Positions 58,743 to 64,000 of a stretch of 64,000 nt of DNA are shown piece by piece (position 1 is the stretch's first letter; the number at the start of each line of letters is the position of its first letter). This DNA comes from CAMDHY01 sp046156265. Its GTDB lineage: Bacteria; Pseudomonadota; Alphaproteobacteria; Rhizobiales; Segnochrobactraceae. The stretch covers positions 248,001 to 312,000 of the forward strand of contig NZ_JAWDIR010000033.1 in NCBI RefSeq assembly GCF_046156265.1. The letters are read 5' to 3'. Under the pieces are notes generated by a model. It made no database searches, was not told where the DNA came from, and saw only the letters and a list, made by a program, of their open reading frames with translations. Made by a program: the position numbers and the translations under genes.

Positions 58743-59354
58743 TCAGGCGGCGCGGTCGGGCAGGTTCGCGAGGAAGAGGCGGGCCTGCCGCTCGACGTTT
58801 TCTGCCGCGAGGTCGAAGCCGTCGCTGACCGCTACCCGCAACAGCCGGAGCGGCGTCGCGGCGGGTGTCGTCAGGTGGCCGGTGGTCTCGGTGCCGACGA
58901 TCTCGAGACGCGCGTCGAAGTGGCCGGCGAGCCGCCGCATCATCCGGTTCGAGCTCTGGCAGACGACGACGACGCGGCGGATGCCGCGCGCGGTCGCGGC
59001 CGACAGCACGCGGCGCATCAACTTGCTGCCGATGCCGCGTCCCTGCCAGCCGGCCTCCACCGAGAACGCCGCCTCGCCGGCCGACGGCGACGAGCCGGGC
59101 TGGTCGTGCAGTTCGCCGACGCCGCGCAGGACGCCGTCCTCGACGTAACCGAGCACCACGGCGCCGCCGGCGAGTGCCAGCAGCGCATGGTCGTGCAGGG
59201 CCTTGTCGGAGACGAGGCCGCCGAAGCGAGAGGCCCGCGCCTCGGCATCGAGCCGGAGGAGGTGGGTCGTGAAGCCGTCGGCATCGCGTGGTCCGAGACG
59301 GCGAATGAGCCCGGGAACCAGACCGGGGGCTGTGCTGTTCGATGAGCGGGTCAT
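58743..59354 (-). CDS. GNAT-family N-acetyltransferase
   Basis: 203 residues from ATG 59352-59354, with AGAGG seven bases upstream; a longer in-frame start has no support. The acetyl-CoA-binding motif A is AAFSVEAGWQGRGIGSKLMR (with Q/RGxGIGxxL), preceded by LGYVEDGVLRGVGEL and followed by RGIRRVVVVCQSSNRMMRRL. Substrate unknown. It converges on the phosphatase-like gene. Confidence 0.88.
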   Translation of the reverse strand: MTRSSNSTAPGLVPGLIRRLGPRDADGFTTHLLRLDAEARASRFGGLVSDKALHDHALLALAGGAVVLGYVEDGVLRGVGELHDQPGSSPSAGEAAFSVEAGWQGRGIGSKLMRRVLSAATARGIRRVVVVCQSSNRMMRRLAGHFDARLEIVGTETTGHLTTPAATPLRLLRVAVSDGFDLAAENVERQARLFLANLPDRAA

Positions 59355-59525
59355 GCTCGTTCCTCTCGGAGTGAGCCTCTCCCGCGCTTCTTCCCTTTGA
59401 CCGGGCAACACCTCACCGAAATCTGTGGCGACAGCATGTCGACGGACGTTGACGCGGGGGCCCGCCGCTGTCCTATTGCCCCGAACCTTACAAGGCGCCC
59501 TGCGCCGCTGGAGAACGAGACCCCG

Positions 59526-60026
59526 ATGAACCGGCCCACCCCGCTCGCCGCCGCCGTCCTTGCCCTGCTGGCCGTGGGCGGCTGCTCGCGGTTCGGCGCC
59601 AACGAACCGATGCCGCTGCCGGCCGTGCCCGCCGCGCCGGTCGCCACCGTCGCTTTGCCGCCGCCGCCGGTGGCCCCGCCGCCCGTCGAGGAGGAGCCGG
59701 TTCCGATCACGCCGGTGGCCCTGCCGACCGCCGAGACGCAGCTGCCCGTGCAGCGCAACGAGCTCGTCGGCGGCTGGGTGATCGAGTCGGGCGGCGAGCG
59801 CTGCCAGCTCTTCGTCAACCTCACCGGCTGGACGGGCGGCTACCGCGCCTCGACGCGCGGCTGCACGTCCGAGCAGCTGAAGGGCGTGTCGGCGTGGGAT
59901 CTCGCCGGCAAGGAGATCACGCTGAAGGACTCGGCCACCGCGCCGATCGCCACCCTCGTCTCCGTCGAGCCCGGCCGCTTCACCGGCCGCCTGTCGACCG
60001 GCGCCGCAGTCACCGTCTACCGCTGA
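59526..60026 (+). CDS. Lipoprotein with AprI/Inh-type protease-inhibitor domain
   Basis: 166 residues from ATG 59526. A lipoprotein signal peptide ends in the lipobox LLAVGGC, so Cys20 is probably lipidated. A Pro/Val-rich tether (about 28-78) leads to an AprI/Inh-like beta-barrel: ELVGGWVIESGGERCQLFV, STRGCTSEQLKGVSAWDL, KEITLKDSA and PGRFTGRLSTGAAVTVY. The two Cys residues would form the family's disulfide. Such domains inhibit serralysin-type metalloproteases in the periplasm; anchoring here suggests protection of the cell envelope. No protease gene lies nearby. Confidence 0.78.
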   Translation: MNRPTPLAAAVLALLAVGGCSRFGANEPMPLPAVPAAPVATVALPPPPVAPPPVEEEPVPITPVALPTAETQLPVQRNELVGGWVIESGGERCQLFVNLTGWTGGYRASTRGCTSEQLKGVSAWDLAGKEITLKDSATAPIATLVSVEPGRFTGRLSTGAAVTVYR

Positions 60027-60059
60027 GGCGGGTGATTTCTGCGAGACCCGTCGGCCGGA

Positions 60060-60950
60060 TCACTTCTGGCAGACGGGGCAGAAGAAGCTCGACCGCCCCG
60101 ATTGCACGACGCGCGTGACGATGCCGCGGCAGCCGGGCTTCGGGCAGGGCTCGCCCTCGCGGTCGTAGACGGCGAAGCGGTGCTGGAAGTAGCCGAGGGA
60201 GCCGTCGGCCTGCATGTAGTCGCGCAGTGACGACCCGCCCGCGACGATCGCCTCGGCGATGACGTCGCGGATGGCGGTGGCAAGCCGCTCGGCGCGCACC
60301 GTCGCCCCGCCGCCGGCCCGGGCGATGGTGCCGGCCGCGCGCAGCGGTGACAGGCCCGCCCGCCACAGCGCCTCGCAGACATAGATGTTGCCGAGACCGG
60401 CGACGACGCTCTGGTCGAGCAATGCCGCCTTCAGCGGCGCCGCGCGCCCGGCGAAGGCGCGCGCCAGCAGCGCGCCCGACAGCGCATTGCCGGTCGGCTC
60501 GATGCCGAGGCCGGCGAGGTGCGGGTGCTCGTGCAGCGTCGCGGCATCGGCGAGCGTCATGAAGCCGAAGCGGCGCGGGTCGTTGTAGACGACGCGGCCA
60601 CCGCCCTCGAGGTCGAAGACGACGTGGTCGTGGGCGGCATCCTTCGAGCGCGCCATCGCGAAGACGCCGGGCGTCTCGCCATCGTGCGCGTCCTCGGCAG
60701 CGTGGATGCGGAAGGAGCCGGACATGCCGAGGTGCATGATCGCCACCTCCGGCCCGTCCGTGCGCAGCAACAGATACTTGGCGCGGCGATCGACGCTCTC
60801 GATGCGCCGGCCGGTGAGGCGCTCGGCGAAGCGCTCCGGCAGCGGGAAGCGCAGGTCCGGCCGGTTCAAGGTGACGGCGGTGAGCCGGCGGCCGGCCATC
60901 GCCGGCTCGAGGCCGCGCCGCACCGTTTCGACCTCGGGTAGCTCGGGCAT
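60060..60950 (-). CDS. mutM: Formamidopyrimidine-DNA glycosylase (Fpg/MutM)
   Basis: 296 residues from ATG 60948-60950; the upstream part of the frame is not MutM. It removes 8-oxoguanine and formamidopyrimidines and nicks the abasic site. The N-terminus PELPEVETVRRGLEPA supplies the catalytic Pro and Glu, RRAKYLLLRTDG the Lys, YNDPRRFGFM and LLDQSVVAGLGNIYVCEALW the helix-two-turn-helix region, and the C-terminal zinc finger is CPKPGCRG...CPVCQK. It faces ubiE, the usual alphaproteobacterial order. Confidence 0.97.
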   Translation of the reverse strand: MPELPEVETVRRGLEPAMAGRRLTAVTLNRPDLRFPLPERFAERLTGRRIESVDRRAKYLLLRTDGPEVAIMHLGMSGSFRIHAAEDAHDGETPGVFAMARSKDAAHDHVVFDLEGGGRVVYNDPRRFGFMTLADAATLHEHPHLAGLGIEPTGNALSGALLARAFAGRAAPLKAALLDQSVVAGLGNIYVCEALWRAGLSPLRAAGTIARAGGGATVRAERLATAIRDVIAEAIVAGGSSLRDYMQADGSLGYFQHRFAVYDREGEPCPKPGCRGIVTRVVQSGRSSFFCPVCQK

Positions 60951-61080
60951 GGAGGATCCGTGAGGCCGGGCGCGACGACGCGCGCGGGGGCCGGACGATA
61001 GCGTGGGCGGGCGGCCTTCGCTATGGTCCGCCCGGTCGGCCGAACCATATGTGGCCAGAGCGTGAGCCGCGAGGAGCGAG

Positions 61081-61851
61081 ATGGCGACGAACCGAGAAGC
61101 CGAGGGCGCCACCGTCGACTACGGCTTCCGCACGGTGCCGCTCGCCGAGAAGCAGCGCCTCGTCGACGACGTCTTCGCCAGCGTCGCCAAGCGCTACGAC
61201 CTGATGAACGACCTGATGTCGGGCGGCCTGCACCGGCTGTGGAAGGACGGGCTTGTCTCCTGGCTCGCCCCGCCGCGCTCGGGCAAGCGGCCGTGGTCGG
61301 TGATCGACGTCGCCGGCGGCACCGGCGACGTGGCGACCCGGATCGTCGAGCGCTCCGGCGGCCACGCCAAGGCGACGGTCGCCGACATCAACAGCGAGAT
61401 GCTGGCGGTCGGTCGCGAGCGCGCCGCCAAGCACAAGCTGCCGATCGAGTTCGTCGAGGCGAACGCCGAGGCGTTGCCGTTCCCCGACGCCTCCTTCGAC
61501 GCCTATACGATCGCCTTCGGCATCCGCAACGTGCCGCGCCGCGAGGTGGCGCTCGCCGAGGCCTTCCGCGTGCTAAAGCCGGGCGGCCGCTTCCTCTGCC
61601 TCGAGTTCTCGGCCGTCGACGTGCCGATGCTCGACCGCGTCTACGACGCCTATTCGTTCCGGGTGATCCCCTGGCTCGGCGAGCGCGTCGCCGGTGATGC
61701 GGAGTCCTATCGCTACCTGGTCGAGTCCATCCGGGAGTTCCCGAACCCCGCCCGCTTCGCGGCGATGGTGACGCGCGCCGGCTTCTCGCGCGTCGACCAC
61801 CGGCTCTATTCCGGCGGCATCGCGGCGCTCCACTCCGGCTACAAGCTCTGA
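61081..61851 (+). CDS. ubiE: Ubiquinone/menaquinone C-methyltransferase UbiE
   Basis: 256 residues from ATG 61081, with GAGGAG six bases upstream. UbiE performs the C-methylation step of ubiquinone synthesis with SAM. Signatures: YGFRTVPLAEKQRLVDDVFA, KRYDLMNDLMSGGLHRLWKD, VIDVAGGTGDVATRI (motif I), FGIRNVPRREVALAEAFRVL, LKPGGRFLCLEFS and YRYLVESIREFPNPARFA. It starts the ubiE-ubiB pair, divergent from mutM. Confidence 0.97.
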   Translation: MATNREAEGATVDYGFRTVPLAEKQRLVDDVFASVAKRYDLMNDLMSGGLHRLWKDGLVSWLAPPRSGKRPWSVIDVAGGTGDVATRIVERSGGHAKATVADINSEMLAVGRERAAKHKLPIEFVEANAEALPFPDASFDAYTIAFGIRNVPRREVALAEAFRVLKPGGRFLCLEFSAVDVPMLDRVYDAYSFRVIPWLGERVAGDAESYRYLVESIREFPNPARFAAMVTRAGFSRVDHRLYSGGIAALHSGYKL

Positions 61852-61867
61852 TGCGCGGCGCCGTCTG

Positions 61868-63442
61868 ATGGGCCGCGTCATCGTTCCGCTCGCCCGTCTC
61901 GCCCATGCCGGCTGGGTCATGGCCCGCGAGGGCGTGTTCGCGCTCGTTCCGACGGTCGACCTGCCGGCCTCGGCGCGGCTCGGTCTCGCGCTCGCCCGCT
62001 CCATCGAGCGGCGCTCGCGCTCGGACACCGACGCCGCCGGCCGGCTCACCGCCGCCTTCAACCGCCTCGGCCCGTCCTATGTGAAGCTCGGCCAGTTCCT
62101 GGCCACCCGCGCCGACGTCGTCGGCCGCGAGGCCGCCGCCGATCTGGCAAGGCTGCAGGACCAGGTCCCGGCGGCCCCGGAGGAGGCGGCCCGCGCCGCC
62201 GTCGCCGAGGCGCTCGGCCGGCCGGTCGACGAGATGTTCGTGTCGTTCGGCCCGGCGGTCGCCGCAGCCTCGATCGCGCAGGTCCACAAGGCGGTGGTGC
62301 GCGACGCCGACGGCAGCGAACATCCCGTCGCGGTCAAGGTGTTGAAGCCCGGTGTCGCCCGCAGGTTCGCCCGCGACCTCGAGAGCTTCTATCTGGCAGC
62401 CCGGCTGATCGAGCGCTTCTCGCCCTCGGCACGACGGCTCAGGCCGATCGCCGTCGTCGACACCCTCGCCCGCTCGGTCGTGCTGGAGATGGACCTCCGG
62501 CTGGAGGCCGCCGCCCTCTCGGAGATGGCCGAGAACACGCAGGACGACCCCGGTTTCCGCCTGCCGGTGGTCGACTGGCGCCACACCGCCAAGTCCGTGC
62601 TGACGATGGAGTGGATCGACGGCATCAAGCTCTCGGAGGTCGAGCGCCTGCGCGAGGCCGGCCACGACCTCGTGGCGCTGTCGGAGACGATCATCCAGTC
62701 GTTCCTGCGCCACGCCATGCGCGACGGCTTCTTCCACGCCGATATGCACCAGGGGAACCTGTTCGTCGTTGCGGACGGCACGCTGGTCGCGGTCGACCTC
62801 GGCATCATGGGCCGCCTCGACGCCGCCGAGCGGCGCTTCCTCGCCGAGATTCTCTACGGCTTCATCCGCCGCGACTATCGGCGCGTCGCCGAGGTGCACT
62901 TCGAGGCGGGCTATGTGCCGGCCGGACAGGACGTCGAGGTGTTCGCCCAGGCGCTGCGCGCCATCGGCGAGCCGATCCGCGGCCAGACGGCGGCCGACAT
63001 CTCGATGGCGCGGCTTTTGACGCAGCTCCTCGAAGTCACCGAGATGTTCGCCATGCGGACGCAGCCGCGGCTGATCCTCCTGCAGAAGACGATGGTGGTG
63101 GTGGAGGGCGTCGCCCGCACCCTCGACCCGCAGCTCGACATCTGGCGGACGGCCGAGCCCGTGGTGTCCTCGTGGATCGCCGGCAATCTCGGCCCGGCCG
63201 GGCGGCTCGCCTCGGCGGCTGGCGGCCTCGGCAGCCTGCTTCGCCTCGCCGGCGAGCTCCCGGCGCTCGCAACCCGCGCCGAGGCGATGTCGGCGGGGTT
63301 CGCCCGCATGGCCGAAAAGGGCCTCGATCTCTCCGACGAATCGGTGCGGCGCGTCGCCGCCGCCCGCCGCGACTGGACGGTGCGCCTGCCGCTGTGGGTC
63401 GGCGCCGGCGCCCTGGTGGCGATCGCCATTTCCCTGCTCTGA
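61868..63442 (+). CDS. ubiB: Ubiquinone biosynthesis ATPase/kinase-like protein UbiB
   Basis: 524 residues from ATG 61868, 17 bases after ubiE. UbiB is an atypical kinase-fold protein with ATPase activity that helps extract or organise ubiquinone intermediates at the membrane. The family KxGQ motif is YVKLGQFLATRADV; AASIAQVHKAVV, HPVAVKVLKPGV (nucleotide-binding Lys), VLTMEWIDGIKLSE, FFHADMHQGNLFV (catalytic loop) and VAVDLGIMGRLD follow. One hydrophobic helix closes the C-terminus (LWVGAGALVAIAISLL). Confidence 0.97.
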   Translation: MGRVIVPLARLAHAGWVMAREGVFALVPTVDLPASARLGLALARSIERRSRSDTDAAGRLTAAFNRLGPSYVKLGQFLATRADVVGREAAADLARLQDQVPAAPEEAARAAVAEALGRPVDEMFVSFGPAVAAASIAQVHKAVVRDADGSEHPVAVKVLKPGVARRFARDLESFYLAARLIERFSPSARRLRPIAVVDTLARSVVLEMDLRLEAAALSEMAENTQDDPGFRLPVVDWRHTAKSVLTMEWIDGIKLSEVERLREAGHDLVALSETIIQSFLRHAMRDGFFHADMHQGNLFVVADGTLVAVDLGIMGRLDAAERRFLAEILYGFIRRDYRRVAEVHFEAGYVPAGQDVEVFAQALRAIGEPIRGQTAADISMARLLTQLLEVTEMFAMRTQPRLILLQKTMVVVEGVARTLDPQLDIWRTAEPVVSSWIAGNLGPAGRLASAAGGLGSLLRLAGELPALATRAEAMSAGFARMAEKGLDLSDESVRRVAAARRDWTVRLPLWVGAGALVAIAISLL

Positions 63443-63552
63443 GCGCCCCTCGACGCAACCGCCGTCCTCGCAGCGCGTTAGTCGGTGGAGCCTCGCGCTC
63501 CGCCGCATGCGCGCGCGGGGCGTCGTTGTTTTGTCAGAAGGGAGACCGGCCC

Positions 63553-64000
63553 ATGCGCGTGCTGTTGTCCGCGGCGGTCGTCCTCGGCCTCGCCGCCGCC
63601 CCCGCCGTCGCCCAGCAGGACCCGGCCGTCCCGCCGGCCGTCCAGTCAGACCCGGCCGTCCCGCCGGTGGTACTGCCGTCGATCCCCCCGATTCCGACCG
63701 AACCGGTCGTCGAGGAGAAGCCGGCCGGCCCCAATGCGGGCCTCGTCACCGAGGTGGCGGACCGGGCGGAGATGATGATCGGCAAGCCGCTGGCCGCCGA
63801 GGACGGCGAGGATGTCGGCACCGTCGTCGGCGTCGTCCGCGACCCGGATGGCAGGCTGCGGGAGATCCACGCCGACATCGGCGGCGGCCTGTTCGGCTTC
63901 GGCGCGCAGCGCATTTCGCTCGAGCCCGAGGTCGTCACGGTGACGCCCGACGGCGAGAAGCTGCTCGCCCGCAAGAGCGCCGACGCCCTGCGCGAGCGCG
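63553..64000 (+). CDS. Secreted PRC-barrel-domain protein, 3' end outside window
   Basis: At least 149 residues, open to the last base of the window. ATG 63553 has GGGAG eight bases upstream. A signal peptide (VLLSAAVVLGLAAAPAVA) precedes two PAVPP-containing repeats and a Pro/Val/Ile-rich stretch. From about residue 75 (MMIGKPLAAEDGEDVGTVVG) a PRC-barrel begins, with VVRDPDGRLREIHADIGGGL and ISLEPEVVTVTPDGEKLL. Similar exported PRC-barrel proteins are common in Hyphomicrobiales; their role is unknown. It is codirectional with ubiB after a 110-base gap. Confidence 0.8.
   Translation, partial: MRVLLSAAVVLGLAAAPAVAQQDPAVPPAVQSDPAVPPVVLPSIPPIPTEPVVEEKPAGPNAGLVTEVADRAEMMIGKPLAAEDGEDVGTVVGVVRDPDGRLREIHADIGGGLFGFGAQRISLEPEVVTVTPDGEKLLARKSADALRER

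Noticed and set aside
1..64000. tRNA, rRNA or CRISPR features
   Set aside because: No T-arm-like or rRNA-like segments and no regularly spaced direct repeats with variable spacers were seen on reading both strands.

Overview
The window is GC-rich chromosomal DNA with dense coding and strongly G/C-ending codons. Its gene neighbourhoods (J-domain/cobS/cobT, hrcA with rph-rdgB-hemW, mutM beside ubiE-ubiB, yggT-DUF167-folD) are typical of Alphaproteobacteria, most likely a Hyphomicrobiales member. No rRNA, tRNA, CRISPR array or phage module was seen. The genus cannot be fixed from sequence alone. Layout: 1-9.5 kb holds the end of a gamma-glutamyltransferase-like gene, a secreted FG-GAP propeller protein, the aerobic cobaltochelatase genes cobT and cobS with a small hydrolase gene between them, a J-domain gene, a GNAT gene and a 2-oxoglutarate dioxygenase-like gene. 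The region 9.5-24.2 kb is a surface-glycan island: FkbM methyltransferase, a glycosyltransferase with a DAD motif, two paralogous alpha/beta-hydrolase-TPR proteins, a 1092-residue protein with a TPR-like array and a GT29-type (sialyltransferase-like) domain, an AGE-family epimerase, a NeuB-type synthase without its usual C-terminal SAF domain, a NeuA-KdsC-like fusion, a Maf/DUF115/GT42-like protein and a GT8 transferase. Together these could take a hexosamine to a CMP-activated nonulosonic acid and transfer it to an acceptor. The product is not known.

From 24 to 42.6 kb the content is mostly housekeeping and metabolism: moeA, ruvB, purA, two glutathione transferases, an ArsR-type regulator with an AHSA1 protein, an EamA permease, ispA, an AI-2E family permease, an M20 amidohydrolase, a triheme cytochrome c and a Rieske oxygenase. 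From 42.6 to 49.5 kb are an orphan Phd-type antitoxin, pheS and pheT separated by a DUF559 nuclease gene, then yggT, a DUF167 gene, folD and a Trm112 gene. From 49.5 kb to the end are a Lon-N-type protein, a thioredoxin-TPR protein, a ProX-type deacylase, a PQQ-type sugar dehydrogenase, hrcA, rph-rdgB-hemW, a VOC protein, a degenerate low-molecular-weight phosphatase homologue, an AprI/Inh-type lipoprotein, mutM, ubiE-ubiB and a PRC-barrel protein cut by the window edge.

The most unusual structure lies between pheS and pheT. The DUF559 gene is bracketed by 39-bp inverted repeats (37 of 39 identical), and its ribosome-binding site comes from the left repeat. A related pair with the same outward arrangement, but no nuclease gene, lies at 32.07-32.23 kb, and a further single copy lies just after pheS. 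This looks like a small repeat-bounded element carrying its own nuclease, plus a gene-less derivative, comparable in logic to REP/RAYT systems. Other repeat families are a perfect 30-bp inverted pair at 47.3 kb and triple-hairpin arrays at 47.85 and 51.2 kb. All identifications come from reading the sequence and remembered family motifs; no searches were run.
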